The notes below the pieces were generated by a model that had not been told where the DNA came from, ran no database searches, and was given only the letters and a program-made list of their open reading frames with translations. The translations under genes were made by a program, and so were the position numbers. From positions 13,171 through 77,170 of the forward strand of contig CAKSQL010000011.1 of NCBI GenBank assembly GCA_934486735.1: DNA of 64,000 nucleotides. The letters run 5' to 3'. The stretch comes from an uncultured Clostridia bacterium (lineage in GTDB: Bacteria > Bacillota > Clostridia > UBA1381). Numbering within the stretch: position 1 is the first letter of the stretch; each line of letters starts with the position of its first letter. This document shows, piece after piece, positions 16,478 through 25,586 of the stretch.

Positions 16478-16579
16478 AGTCTGAAAGAAAATCGTTCAGA
16501 TTGCCGTTTTGAGAGGTGACGGCATATGAACATATTCCGAACCTCGAAAAATGGTGAGATGGGCGATTTTATTCAGACT
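16478..16579. mobile_element. MITE family 3, copy b
   Basis: 102 bp with terminal inverted repeats AGTCTGAAAGAAAATCG and CGATTTTATTCAGACT, flanked by TA on both sides, suggesting a TA target duplication. Its right end touches the stop codon of the glycyl radical enzyme gene. Confidence 0.6.
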
Positions 16580-19077
16580 TACCTATCGAATGCCTGTTCT
16601 GTTCTGTTGATAATATCGTCTTGTAAAGACTTTGACAGCGTTGTGAACAATGCGCTGTAGCCTGCGACTCTGACGACAAGATTCTTATAATTCTCCGGGT
16701 GCGCCTGTGCGTCCAGGAGAGTTTCGCGGCTTACGACATTGAACTGCATATGCATGCCCTTTTGGTCGAAAAACGCGCGTATATATGCCGCAAATTTCCA
16801 AAGTCCGGCATCGCCTTTCAGTGCGGACGGGTGGAATTTCTGATTATAGAGCGTTCCGTTCGACGCGATCGCATGATCAAGCTTTGCGACCGAATTTGCA
16901 GCCGAGGTCGGGCCGCAGACATCTCTGCCCGAGTACGGGCCTACGCCGTCGGCAACCGGGGTATTGGCAAAGCGACCGTCCGGGGTCGCTCCGGTCTGAT
17001 GTCCCAGGGGAACATTCGCCGAAACGGGATAGAGTCCCGCCTGATAGCTGCCGCCCCTCGGATTCTTATAATTCTGAATATCGCGCGTGTACACATACGC
17101 AACCTCTCTTGCGAAAAGGTCGGCTTCCTTTATATCATTTCCGTACTTCGGAACGGCGGCGATATCCTCCAGGAGCTGTTTATACTTCTGTGCGCCCTCG
17201 CCGTCGGACAGCTTTTTGAATATTGCCGCAATCTGACCCTCGGTCACATCGTGTCCGCTTTTAACCATGCCTTTTACTATCTTTTGAGTCATTTTTTCCG
17301 CCGCTTCGGCGGTCATGCCATGTCCGAAATTATCCTCGAGTGCTTGTTTTATCTCGGGCAAAGTATATTTCTTTTCATCGAACACAAGCTTTTTGACCGC
17401 GTAAATCGAATCGGTCATATTCGCAATTCCAAACCCTTGAGGACCTGTGAAGTTATATATCGCGCCGCCCTCCTGCAAGCTCTTGCCGCGCTTTATGCAG
17501 TCCTCGACCATGCAGGACTGAAACGGCAGCGGGCAGCGCTGCATATGTGCGTAATCTATCGAATTATCGGCATTGACAAGCAGCTTTATCTGATAATGCA
17601 TCTGCTCGCGGTATGCGTCAAAGAACTCGTCAAAGGTTTTCATTTCGGCGACATCGGGCGTCTTTACGCCGACCATTTCGCCGTCGTCCATGCCCTGCGA
17701 GAATACCAGCTCGAGCGGACGGCACATATTGAAGAATGCCGCGTCATGCCAGCCGTCGGTTTTGCCCGACTTCTGCGGCTCGACACAGCCTATTATATTA
17801 TAATCGCGCGCGTCACTCAATGTGAGACCGCGGTTCATCAGCGCCGGAATTATAACCTCGTCATTGTAATACGCAGGCAAGCCGACGCCTGTTCTTGTAA
17901 GCTCGGCGCATCTGAACAGGAACTCGTCCGGAGTACCGTTCCACACGCGTACCGAGAAGGACGGCTGCGGCAGTCTTGTATGCATCGACGCATTTATGCA
18001 CATGTAGGACAGCTCGTTTGTCGCGTCCAGTCCGTCCGCGTCCTGTCCTCCGGCACAAAGGTTCTGGAACATTCCATAGCCGGCAAAGCCCTCCGCCGAC
18101 GCTGCGTCTCTTACCTTATTTATATCATTCAGCTTTACCCAAATGCAGTCCATAAGCTCCTGCGCCGCTTCGGGCGTGATTATCCCGTTGCCGACATCAT
18201 GCTTATAGTAGGGGTACATGTATTGGTCAAAGCGCCCCGGCGATATCGAGTGTCCGTTGGATTCTATCTGCAAAAGCAGCTGAATGAACCAAAATGCCTG
18301 GCACGCCTCCTCAAAGCTTTCGGCAGGGTTTTCGGGAACGTTCCGGCAATTTTTCGCGATTTTCAACAACTCTTTTTTGCGAACGCTGTCGCTCTCCGAT
18401 GCCGCCATATTCTCCGCCAAATCCGCATAGCGGTTGGCATATTCCACCGCACCGCGGCAGGAGATGATAACCGACTCCAAAAATTCACGCTTTGCGGGAT
18501 AGTCCGCGTCGCCCGGGTCGCACCGCTCCAATTCCTCCGCCGCTTCCTTTATCATTCCGCGGTATCCGATTTTGAGTATCTTTCCGTAGTCAACGGTTAC
18601 ATGTCCTATACCGTTATAGAAATAATTGCCCGGAGTGAACATGTTATGCTCCATCGCAACAAGCGTTTCGGGCGCCATATATGCCTTGGCAAGCTCAAAA
18701 GTAGTCTTGCCGTCCCAGTACGGGCAGACCTCGCGCAAAGTGTTCTTTGTCTCCTCCGAAATGTAAAACGGGTCGGCGCTGCGCGTTGCAATCGTGTCCA
18801 GCTCGTCTATGAGCCATTTGTATGAATACTCGGGGAAAACCTGGCAGCCGCGCGGCTTTTTTGAGGAACTGCCGACAATGAGCTCGTCCTCTCTTATTAC
18901 AATCGGTATATTCTCCAATATATGTAAAAAAGCAATCGCCCGTCTTTTTATAACCGGCAGATTCTCGGTCGCTTTATAGCTTTCGGTCAAAAGCACCGCT
19001 CTGTCAGCCTCAATCTCGGGCAAATCCTTGTACAGCCTGCTTATCATTCTTCCGATTCTTGGACTTTGGGGTATCAT
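16579..19077 (-). CDS. Glycyl radical enzyme, B12-independent glycerol/1,2-propanediol dehydratase type
   Basis: 832 residues. It has the thiyl-radical motif GCVEPQKSGKTDGWHDAAF, with Cys431 and Glu433 and with Asp445 in GWHD, plus His159, His276-Ser277 in NGHSISP and the glycyl radical loop RVAGYSA with Gly806. This set matches the active site of Clostridium butyricum glycerol dehydratase, not pyruvate formate-lyase, which has adjacent cysteines. The predicted reaction is dehydration of glycerol or 1,2-propanediol to an aldehyde. About 45 extra residues (TAEAAEKMTQKIVKGMVKSG onward, near 635-680) are inserted before the C-terminal half. No 1,3-propanediol dehydrogenase or microcompartment gene lies nearby. 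The activase follows downstream. Confidence 0.88.
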   Translation of the reverse strand: MIPQSPRIGRMISRLYKDLPEIEADRAVLLTESYKATENLPVIKRRAIAFLHILENIPIVIREDELIVGSSSKKPRGCQVFPEYSYKWLIDELDTIATRSADPFYISEETKNTLREVCPYWDGKTTFELAKAYMAPETLVAMEHNMFTPGNYFYNGIGHVTVDYGKILKIGYRGMIKEAAEELERCDPGDADYPAKREFLESVIISCRGAVEYANRYADLAENMAASESDSVRKKELLKIAKNCRNVPENPAESFEEACQAFWFIQLLLQIESNGHSISPGRFDQYMYPYYKHDVGNGIITPEAAQELMDCIWVKLNDINKVRDAASAEGFAGYGMFQNLCAGGQDADGLDATNELSYMCINASMHTRLPQPSFSVRVWNGTPDEFLFRCAELTRTGVGLPAYYNDEVIIPALMNRGLTLSDARDYNIIGCVEPQKSGKTDGWHDAAFFNMCRPLELVFSQGMDDGEMVGVKTPDVAEMKTFDEFFDAYREQMHYQIKLLVNADNSIDYAHMQRCPLPFQSCMVEDCIKRGKSLQEGGAIYNFTGPQGFGIANMTDSIYAVKKLVFDEKKYTLPEIKQALEDNFGHGMTAEAAEKMTQKIVKGMVKSGHDVTEGQIAAIFKKLSDGEGAQKYKQLLEDIAAVPKYGNDIKEADLFAREVAYVYTRDIQNYKNPRGGSYQAGLYPVSANVPLGHQTGATPDGRFANTPVADGVGPYSGRDVCGPTSAANSVAKLDHAIASNGTLYNQKFHPSALKGDAGLWKFAAYIRAFFDQKGMHMQFNVVSRETLLDAQAHPENYKNLVVRVAGYSALFTTLSKSLQDDIINRTEQAFDR

Positions 19078-19097
19078 TTTATCATTCCTTTCGACTA

Positions 19098-19586
19098 TTA
19101 ATAGCCCGGATTATATTCCAACGACTCATCATTCTCTATCCAGTCCTTAACCTCTATAACCCGATATTCGTCCTTTGTGTCACGAATAATCACCGTCTTG
19201 ATTCCGGCATTTATAATCTGCCGCTTGCACATCGCACAGGAGCAGCTGTTCTTCACGAATTCGCCGCTGTCCGCCTCGATTCCGACCAGGTAGAGACAGG
19301 CGTCTATCATATCGCGCCGCGATGCCGATATAATCGCGTTCGCCTCGGCATGCACGCTGCGGCATATCTCATATCGCTCTCCGCGCGGTATATTCATCTT
19401 TTGTCTTATGCAGTGACCTATGTCAATACAATTCCTGCGTCCGCGCGGCGCTCCGACATATCCCGTCGAGATTATCTCATCATTCTTGACAATAATCGCG
19501 CCGTAATTTCGTCTCAGGCACGTTCCGCGCTCCGCCACCGTTTCGGCGATATCGAGATAGTAATTAATCTTGTCCCGCCTTGGCAT
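19098..19586 (-). CDS. Deoxycytidylate (dCMP) deaminase
   Basis: 162 residues. It converts dCMP to dUMP for dTTP synthesis. The zinc site is complete: HAE (79-81) and CAMC (Cys117, Cys120), and GAPRGRRNC upstream is typical of dCMP deaminases (ComEB family) rather than cytidine deaminase. The ATG at 19586 is preferred over a GTG at 19595 because an AAGGGAAGTGAT site lies upstream at normal spacing. It lies downstream of recO and upstream of the glycyl radical gene, which starts 20 bp later. Confidence 0.92.
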   Translation of the reverse strand: MPRRDKINYYLDIAETVAERGTCLRRNYGAIIVKNDEIISTGYVGAPRGRRNCIDIGHCIRQKMNIPRGERYEICRSVHAEANAIISASRRDMIDACLYLVGIEADSGEFVKNSCSCAMCKRQIINAGIKTVIIRDTKDEYRVIEVKDWIENDESLEYNPGY

Positions 19587-19661
19587 ATGTATCACTTCCC
19601 TTTTGATTTTTTGGTTTTGTTTTGTTTTTGTTTGTATTTATATTGTAACTCTTTTTTTGCA

Positions 19662-20402
19662 TTATGTCAATAGCTTTTTTAAATAATCCAATGAAGAAAA
19701 ATTTTTCTCGGTTCGGCTTTGGAGATATTTTTCCGAAATCTCGTTCACTTTTTTTATGACCTCGTCCGACGCTTCGAATGAGAACACCTTTTTTTCGTCC
19801 GCGGCAAGGATATAATAAAGCGCATGGCAGACCGATTTGCTCATTTCGATATCATCGCGTGATTTTGCGTGGCATTCCTCGCAGACCGCGCCGCCGCACT
19901 CGCACGAAAAAAATTTAAGTCCGTCCTCCCTGCCGCACGCCGCGCACCTCGTCATGACAGGCATATACCCCATATCGGCGATGAGCCGAAGTTCATACAC
20001 CGCCTTTGCCTTCATGATAGGAATATCGCGGTAGGCGCACATAAAGAGCGTGTTTAAAAGCAGCCGCAAAAGCGGCGGATTGGGAATCCCCACCTCGCAG
20101 ACATAGTATGTAATATCCGCAAGATACGAGCTCAGCGCAAGCTTTGTCAAGTCCTCCTGAATGGGGAAAAAGCTTTCAATCGACGTGACCGAGTTGACCG
20201 ATGCGACCTCGCCTTTGCCGAAGTACAAAATAAATTCCGCCCAGCTTAAAAACTGCGAAGCCGCCGAGCGGCGGCTGTTCGCACGTTTCACTCCGTAGAC
20301 CGCCGCCTTGATTATCCCGAAATCCTCGGTAAAGACGGTCAGCATACGGTTTTGCTCTCCGTAATCGGTCTGTTTAATTATCAAGCCCTTTGTTCTTTCC
20401 AT
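19662..20402 (-). CDS. recO: DNA repair protein RecO
   Basis: 246 residues. RecO loads RecA by binding single-stranded DNA and RecR in recombination repair. An N-terminal OB fold (MERTKGLIIKQTDYGEQNRM onward) is followed by a helical domain and a zinc module, CAACG ... CECGGAVCEEC. The ATG at 20402 has GAGG upstream; an upstream in-frame start at 20435 lies within the overlapping yqzL-like gene and is less likely. It overlaps that gene by 29 bp. Confidence 0.93.
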   Translation of the reverse strand: MERTKGLIIKQTDYGEQNRMLTVFTEDFGIIKAAVYGVKRANSRRSAASQFLSWAEFILYFGKGEVASVNSVTSIESFFPIQEDLTKLALSSYLADITYYVCEVGIPNPPLLRLLLNTLFMCAYRDIPIMKAKAVYELRLIADMGYMPVMTRCAACGREDGLKFFSCECGGAVCEECHAKSRDDIEMSKSVCHALYYILAADEKKVFSFEASDEVIKKVNEISEKYLQSRTEKNFSSLDYLKKLLT

Positions 20403-20511
20403 TGCCGTTCCTCGTAATCTCGGACAGACCCTCAACGCTTTTGTGCAGAAGATACGCCTCTATGCTCCCGTAAAGCCTGAATGCCGCCCATGCAATCCGC
20501 TCTGTATCCAT
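20374..20511 (-). CDS. YqzL-like small protein
   Basis: 45 residues: MDTERIAWAAFRLYGSIEAY continuing LLHKSVEGLSEI. It resembles the YqzL family (W..F...G.I..YLL..), tiny proteins encoded between era and recO in Bacillus, exactly the position here. GGAG lies six bases before the ATG, and its end overlaps recO by 29 bp in another frame. Function unknown. The 154 bp between it and era hold no gene. Confidence 0.75.
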   Translation of the reverse strand: MDTERIAWAAFRLYGSIEAYLLHKSVEGLSEITRNGNGKNKGLDN

Positions 20512-20665
20512 ATTAATCTCCAATCCTGCCATTCGGCATCAAAAAATGTCCCCGTTTATAATATGGATACTCTTTCAATTTAATATACTGACACTATTTT
20601 CTTGATTTTCTTGAAATTGCGCATTTGAAAAATTGCCTTTTTATTCTCACACGCACTCAATTTTT

Positions 20666-21562
20666 TTATTCCTCGTCAAAGCCGAAATTTTTAATCATGC
20701 TGCCCGAGTTGCGCCAATCCGGCTTAACTTTTACCCACAGCTGCAAAAAGACCTGTTTTTCGAGCATATCCTCGATATCGGCTCTTGCAAGCGACGCGAT
20801 TTTTTTGAGCATTTCGCCGCCCTTGCCTATGATTATTCCCTTATGACTCGTTTTTTCGCAATAAATATTTGCATAGATGCTGACAAGTTTCTCGGTCTCT
20901 TTCATTTTTTCTATGCTTATCGCGATTCCGTGCGGAATTTCCTTTTCCAAAAGCCAAAGCATTTTTTCGCGGATTATCTCCGCCGCAATCTGCTTTTCCG
21001 GCTGGTCGGTCACCATGTCGCTTTCGAAAAACTGCGGTCCCTCGTTTAAGTAATCGCCGATTTTGTCCAGGAGCAATTCCGTCCCGTCACCGTTTTTTGC
21101 GCTTATCGGAACGATTTCGTCAAAGTCGCACAGGCTGCTGTAGTCGGCTATCATCGGCAGCAGGACTTCTTTTTTCACCGCGTCTACCTTGTTTATCGCA
21201 AGCAGGCAGGGCAGTCCGAGATTGTTTATGCTCTCGGCAATTTTCCTTTCGGTCTCCCTTATTCCACGAGTTGCGTCCACAACAAATATAATCACGTCGG
21301 TGTCCTGCATAGAGCCTTTTGCGACCTTTACCATATACTCGCCGAGCTTGTTGTGCGGCTTGTGGATTCCCGGCGTATCGGTGAATATTATCTGCTCCTC
21401 GTTGGTTGTATACACCGCCAGAATTTTATTTCTGGTCGTCTGCGGCTTGTCCGAAATTATCGCTATTTTCTGACCCGCAATCCTGTTTAAAAGCGTGGAC
21501 TTGCCCACGTTCGGCATGCCGATTATCGCGGCAAAACCCGATTTGAATTTTTGATTTTTCAT
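20666..21562 (-). CDS. era: GTPase Era
   Basis: 298 residues. Era binds 16S rRNA and assists 30S assembly. The G motifs are GMPNVGKST (G1), DTPGIH (G3), NKVD (G4) and SAKNG (G5), followed by the C-terminal KH domain (GIIIGKGGEMLKKI). The ATG at 21562 gives the usual N-terminus (MKNQKFKSGFAAIIG); an AAGGA lies somewhat far upstream. Part of the conserved phoH-ybeY-dgkA-era-recO cluster. Confidence 0.96.
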   Translation of the reverse strand: MKNQKFKSGFAAIIGMPNVGKSTLLNRIAGQKIAIISDKPQTTRNKILAVYTTNEEQIIFTDTPGIHKPHNKLGEYMVKVAKGSMQDTDVIIFVVDATRGIRETERKIAESINNLGLPCLLAINKVDAVKKEVLLPMIADYSSLCDFDEIVPISAKNGDGTELLLDKIGDYLNEGPQFFESDMVTDQPEKQIAAEIIREKMLWLLEKEIPHGIAISIEKMKETEKLVSIYANIYCEKTSHKGIIIGKGGEMLKKIASLARADIEDMLEKQVFLQLWVKVKPDWRNSGSMIKNFGFDEE

Positions 21563-21638
21563 AATTTTATCAATTCCTTCTATATATAATCCCATTCCGC
21601 ACCCCGAACAAAAAGCGGTGCTGTGTGCGATTCAGACT

Positions 21639-22097
21639 TTATTTTCTTACTCTCATTCTTATAAGAAGCACGTTAAAAAATTCAAACAACACTAACAATA
21701 TAATATTAAACGGAGTGGCAACCAAGTATTGGAGCGTCTGCAAAATCCTCTGCCAATCCCCGAAAAGGCATATGCCGACAGCCACCGACGCCAAAGCGGC
21801 GACCAGCGTCCCTGCCGCTGCCGCGTCCTTTGCAAGCTCCGCGACTTTTGAATATTCATCCGTTGCCGTATCGACCGCTCTTTCAACCGCGGTGTTGAAA
21901 AGCTCGGCTGCAAGAACAAACGCAATCGTCAGAAAAAGTATTGCAAATCCGACTCTGTCGAGCTGATATCCGAACGCGAAATATATAATATTTGACGCCG
22001 CAAACACATGAAATCGAAAATTTCTTTCCTCGGCATAAGTATTTACAAGTCCGTTGAACGCACAATCCAGACTGTCTATAAAATTATCGTTTTTCAT
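21639..22097 (-). CDS. dgkA: Diacylglycerol/undecaprenol kinase family protein
   Basis: 152 residues, an integral membrane enzyme that phosphorylates diacylglycerol or undecaprenol. The signature AELFNTAVERAVD followed by AKDAAAAGTLVAALASV, holding the catalytic Glu and metal ligands, is clear, with three to four hydrophobic helices. The Gram-positive version usually acts on undecaprenol. It starts 6 bp after ybeY ends. The last ~35 residues form an additional hydrophobic helix, longer than the shortest homologues. Confidence 0.92.
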   Translation of the reverse strand: MKNDNFIDSLDCAFNGLVNTYAEERNFRFHVFAASNIIYFAFGYQLDRVGFAILFLTIAFVLAAELFNTAVERAVDTATDEYSKVAELAKDAAAAGTLVAALASVAVGICLFGDWQRILQTLQYLVATPFNIILLVLFEFFNVLLIRMRVRK

Positions 22098-22103
22098 TCG
22101 TTT

Positions 22104-22595
22104 TCACTCCCGGGTTATATTCAGTCTCCCCAGAATTTCCTCCTGTTTTTCTATCATGATTTTCTCCCCCTCGGGGTCGTCAACATGGTCATAGCCCAAA
22201 AGGTGCAGCATTGAATGTACCGTCAGAAATGCCATCTCACGCAGGAACGAATGTCCGAAACTCTTTGCCTGCTCCGCCGCTCTTTCCGCCGATATCACGA
22301 TATCGCCGAGCACAACCTCGTCATCGTCAAAATCGAAATCCGAATCGACAACATCGCCGTTTTCGTCAAATTCGAGCATCGGAAAGGACAGCACATCGGT
22401 CGGCATATCCTTGCCGCGGAACTCCTTATTTATCCTTTGAATCTCGTCATTATCCACAATCGTCACGCTTATCTGTGCGTTGAAATTGCAATCCTCAAAG
22501 CTGAGCGTCTCGCGGCAGACCGTCTCAATCGCGTCATTGATTTCTTTGCCTATTTCTATTTTGTCCTGATTGTTCTCTATGAGCAGCTCTGTCAT
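22104..22595 (-). CDS. ybeY: Endoribonuclease YbeY
   Basis: 163 residues. This zinc-dependent RNase matures the 3' end of 16S rRNA and takes part in ribosome quality control. The motif HSMLHLLGYDH (HxxxHxxxxxH) supplies the three zinc ligands, and RGKDMPTDVLSFP is the other family block. An acidic stretch (about 80-92, VDSDFDFDDDE) is a lineage-specific insert. The ATG at 22595 has GAGG about ten bases upstream; the gene overlaps phoH by 62 bp. Confidence 0.95.
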   Translation of the reverse strand: MTELLIENNQDKIEIGKEINDAIETVCRETLSFEDCNFNAQISVTIVDNDEIQRINKEFRGKDMPTDVLSFPMLEFDENGDVVDSDFDFDDDEVVLGDIVISAERAAEQAKSFGHSFLREMAFLTVHSMLHLLGYDHVDDPEGEKIMIEKQEEILGRLNITRE

Positions 22596-23553
22596 TTTTC
22601 TTTTTCCTCTCCTGTTCATGCTTTTCGTATGCCCTGATTATTCTCTGTACAAGCGGATGGCGCACAACGTCCTTTTCGGTCAGCATGCATATTTCTATGT
22701 CCTCTATGCCTTTCAAAATCCGCTGCGCCTCGTTCAGACCCGATTTTTTGCCGTCCGGCAGGTCGATCTGGGTCACGTCTCCGGTCACTATCGCCTTTGA
22801 GCCGAAGCCTATTCTTGTTAAAAACATTTTCATCTGCTCCGGGGTGGTGTTCTGCGCCTCGTCGAGTATGATAAACGCATTGTCGAGCGTTCGTCCGCGC
22901 ATATATGCCAGCGGCGCGACCTCTATCATGCCGCGCTCCTGGTTGCGCAAAAAGCCCTCCGCTCCGAACATTTCGTACATTCCGTCGTAGAGCGGCCGCA
23001 GGTACGGGTCAACCTTGCTCTGCAAGTCCCCGGGCAGAAAGCCGAGTTTTTCGCCCGCCTCTATCGCCGGACGGGTCAGTATGATTCGGTTCACTTCCTT
23101 ATTTCGAAGAGCCGTAACCGCCATTGCGACCGCGAGGTAGGTCTTGCCCGTTCCGGCAGGACCTATGCCGAACACAATCGTATTGTTCTTTATCGCCTCG
23201 ACATATCTTTTCTGACCGAGAGTTTTTGTCTTTATCGGACTCCCGTGCGAATTTACCGCGATGCAGTCATCGCCGAGAAGCTTCACGTCGAAACCGCCGT
23301 TCTCCTGCACCATGGTTATGGCATAGAGAATCTTCTGCTCGTCGAGCCGCTCGCCCCGTTCGATTATGTCAATCAGCGCCTTGAAAACCTTTTCCGCTTT
23401 CTCGCACGCGTCCTCGTCTCCGTTTATTTTTATCTTGTTATCTCGCGAGGTAATGCTCACTCCGAGCGACTTTTCCAAAAGCTTCATGTTGGAATCAAAG
23501 CTCCCGAAAAGCGCCGAAATGTCGATTTCCTCCGGTATCTCAATCTGATTCAA
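22534..23553 (-). CDS. PhoH-like ATPase
   Basis: 339 residues. An N-terminal KH-like region (about 1-90) is followed by the PhoH P-loop ATPase: GPAGTGKTYLAVA (Walker A) and FIILDEAQN (Walker B). The C-terminus is basic and low-complexity, partly because it overlaps ybeY. The PhoL/YbeZ clade sits next to ybeY in many bacteria and is thought to act with it in RNA metabolism. Cytoplasmic. Confidence 0.94.
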   Translation of the reverse strand: MNQIEIPEEIDISALFGSFDSNMKLLEKSLGVSITSRDNKIKINGDEDACEKAEKVFKALIDIIERGERLDEQKILYAITMVQENGGFDVKLLGDDCIAVNSHGSPIKTKTLGQKRYVEAIKNNTIVFGIGPAGTGKTYLAVAMAVTALRNKEVNRIILTRPAIEAGEKLGFLPGDLQSKVDPYLRPLYDGMYEMFGAEGFLRNQERGMIEVAPLAYMRGRTLDNAFIILDEAQNTTPEQMKMFLTRIGFGSKAIVTGDVTQIDLPDGKKSGLNEAQRILKGIEDIEICMLTEKDVVRHPLVQRIIRAYEKHEQERKKKNDRAAHREQSGQNRNRQRNQ

Positions 23554-23566
23554 GTCTGTTTCACTC

Positions 23567-24754
23567 CTAATTTATCGGGACTTCCTCCCCGATTTTTTCT
23601 ATAAATTGCATTGTCAGGGTCACTTCAAGCGTCTCGTCGTCAATATGCGCCGTCTCGAGCGTCCGTCCGACCAGCTGCGATCCGGGCAAAAGTTCCTTTG
23701 CAAGCTCTTTTTCAAGTTCATACTCCGCGCTTTTTGCCGCCTTTTCCTCGCCGATCGGGCATTTTGTCACCGTCTCCTCCTCGTACACATTCGTCACCGC
23801 CGAGATTCCGAAATAGCCGTCTCTGCCCCACCTCAGTTCGCGTTTTTCGCTGCGCACCGAGTATTCCTCATACGGGATTTTTACCTTGCCGTAGAGCGGT
23901 ATCGTCTTTGAGAAAATTGTCAGGTCGGTGTAGCTTTTCTTTCTGCCGGTCTTTTCGCCGACGCGGCGGAAAAGCTTTATCCTCGCTTTTCCCCTGTGCA
24001 TGGTTGCGGCGTAAATGTCGCCGAGCGCATGTTTTTTCTTATACTCGCCCTCACCGCCGACAGTTCCGCCCACAAGCAGGTCGCCCATCAAGACCACATC
24101 GCCCTTTTGAGCAAACGCAATCCCGTCCTTGACCGTCATTTTTGTAATGATTCCGTCCCTGTTCGAGATAATGTCGCACGGACTTGACTTGTCGATAACC
24201 TTTGGCGGAGCAATGCCCTCGCGCACGCCTATAACCGCCTTTGTTCCCTTTAAGTATACCCATGCCCAGGTCAGATTATCGGTGTTCGTCAGAATAATAT
24301 TCTTTATTTCATTGCCCTCGGGGAGACTTTTTTTGAGCGCGCCGACCCTCACTCCGGCAAGCTCTGCCGCGGCGATTATTTCGGCATGCTCCTCCTCGGG
24401 CGCACCCTCGACCTCGATGCTCCAGATAAAGCGCGTGCTTATCACAATACTTAACAGGAAGATAACCGCTCCTGCCAAAAAGAATACGCGCTTTTTGTAT
24501 CGCATGCGCACAAACGCCGCGCCGCATTTCTTTTTTATGCGCACCCGTGTGTGGGTTTTGCGCGCAATCGGGCGCAGCTTTTTAAAATCCGCCGCCGAAA
24601 TGCACGCGGTCACGCTGCCGTCCGACATGTGCTTTGCACTGCCGATTTTTATTTTTCGGCGCGTGCATATGTTTAAAAAACGCTCAACAGAATTACCTGT
24701 CAGTACTATTATAACATATCCTTTGACAAATTGGAAGATTTTCTTTAAAAACAT
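23567..24754 (-). CDS. yqfD: Sporulation protein YqfD
   Basis: 395 residues. The N-terminal ~85 residues are basic and soluble (NSVERFLNICTRRKIKIGSAK), then one transmembrane helix (about 90-112, VFFLAGAVIFLLSIVISTRF) and a long external domain with WAWVYLKGTKAVIGVREG and DIISNRDGIITKMTVKDG. This is the YqfD layout, a sigma-E-dependent sporulation protein of the mother cell envelope, best supported by family membership and by yqfC immediately upstream. Confidence 0.92.
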   Translation of the reverse strand: MFLKKIFQFVKGYVIIVLTGNSVERFLNICTRRKIKIGSAKHMSDGSVTACISAADFKKLRPIARKTHTRVRIKKKCGAAFVRMRYKKRVFFLAGAVIFLLSIVISTRFIWSIEVEGAPEEEHAEIIAAAELAGVRVGALKKSLPEGNEIKNIILTNTDNLTWAWVYLKGTKAVIGVREGIAPPKVIDKSSPCDIISNRDGIITKMTVKDGIAFAQKGDVVLMGDLLVGGTVGGEGEYKKKHALGDIYAATMHRGKARIKLFRRVGEKTGRKKSYTDLTIFSKTIPLYGKVKIPYEEYSVRSEKRELRWGRDGYFGISAVTNVYEEETVTKCPIGEEKAAKSAEYELEKELAKELLPGSQLVGRTLETAHIDDETLEVTLTMQFIEKIGEEVPIN

Positions 24755-24772
24755 TTTAAAAAACCTCCGTTT

Positions 24773-25042
24773 TTAAAGAAATTCAACTGAAATTATCCGC
24801 CCGGACAGGATAATTTCCTCATTTTCTATTGATTTTATGAGCAGATTCCCGCCGCGAACCGATATTATTCTGCCCCCTGCCGACAGCTTTATTTCGTTTT
24901 CCGAGTATTCCTTTAAACCCTTGTAGCCGCCGCAGGTCAGACGGCGGTCGCCGCATAGGATAAGCTCGGGCAGGTCCATGGCGACATCGGCAGGCATGCC
25001 GAGAGCCTCCGCCGCCGTTTTTTTGATTCGTTCCGAAAGCAT
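24773..25042 (-). CDS. yqfC: YabP/YqfC-family sporulation protein
   Basis: 89 residues from the ATG at 25042 (MLSERIKKTAAEALGMP), the expected length. The pattern DVAMDLPELILCGDRRL, then GYKGLKEYSENEIKL and SGRIISVEF fits YqfC, a small sporulation protein always paired with YqfD. AAAGGA lies upstream. An upstream in-frame start at 25138 lies within a MITE-like repeat and is rejected. The gene begins 39 bp from MITE family 3 copy c. Confidence 0.9.
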   Translation of the reverse strand: MLSERIKKTAAEALGMPADVAMDLPELILCGDRRLTCGGYKGLKEYSENEIKLSAGGRIISVRGGNLLIKSIENEEIILSGRIISVEFL

Positions 25043-25080
25043 TTTATAACCATTCCTTTCTATCAAAGGTGCAAAACTCA

Positions 25081-25265
25081 AGTCTGAAAGAAAATCATTC
25101 AGATTGACGTTTGAAAAAGCGATTGCGCCCGAGTCCAAATTTTCAATTTGGCAACGAGTGCCATTTTGGCAGCGTTCTAAATCTTTGATTTAGGTAACGC
25201 CACTGCTTCGTACAAGGGTACTTCAAGCTTTTGAAAACGGTGAGATGGGTGATTTTATTCAGACT
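25081..25265. mobile_element. MITE family 3, copy c (185 bp)
   Basis: Starts AGTCTGAAAGAAAATCAT and ends GTGATTTTATTCAGACT, the same ends as the copies at 16373 and 16478, with a longer, different interior holding a CAAATT/AATTTG hairpin. It sits in the leader of yqfC and may carry or displace its promoter. Confidence 0.6.
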
Positions 25266-25366
25266 GTAAGGTACCTGTTTATATTTATGCTGCTATGGCG
25301 CTGAAAATGAAAGTTTTGTATTGCAGATATATAATATGTTCATTTTATATCTGTCACTGCCACCAC

Positions 25367-25393
25367 CGGACACGATTTGGCGTCCTGTGTCCG
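25367..25393. promoter_or_regulatory. Perfect hairpin upstream of the SLH gene promoter
   Basis: CGGACAC and GTGTCCG, 13 bases apart, end five bases before the predicted -35 box. It could be an operator or terminator. Nothing else is seen in 25266-25586 apart from the promoter below. Confidence 0.4.
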
Positions 25394-25397
25394 ATGG

Positions 25398-25426
25398 TTG
25401 ACTTTTTTTAGCCACTATGATAAAAT
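25398..25426 (+). promoter_or_regulatory. Putative sigma-A promoter of the SLH gene
   Basis: TTGACT and TAAAAT with a 17-base spacer, about 155 bases before the start codon, implying a long leader. Confidence 0.5.
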
Positions 25427-25586
25427 ACTGTGGTAAAATAGCATTTTTGCTAATTTTAAATGAGTAATAACAGGGGATGATATTATGATTTCTATATTCT
25501 TCAACACCGGATAAAAATCCGTTCCGAAACAAATAACAGGCGATTACATCGCTCAAAAAGAATATTCAGGAAAGGATTAGTAAATA

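Noticed and set aside
16699..18825. Long open frame (708 codons) on the plus strand
   Set aside because: It is fully antisense to the glycyl radical enzyme gene, whose protein is clearly conserved; the frame has no ribosome binding site and no recognisable domain.
25293..25556. 87-codon minus-strand frame upstream of the SLH gene
   Set aside because: No ribosome binding site or homology; it overlaps the predicted SLH promoter region.
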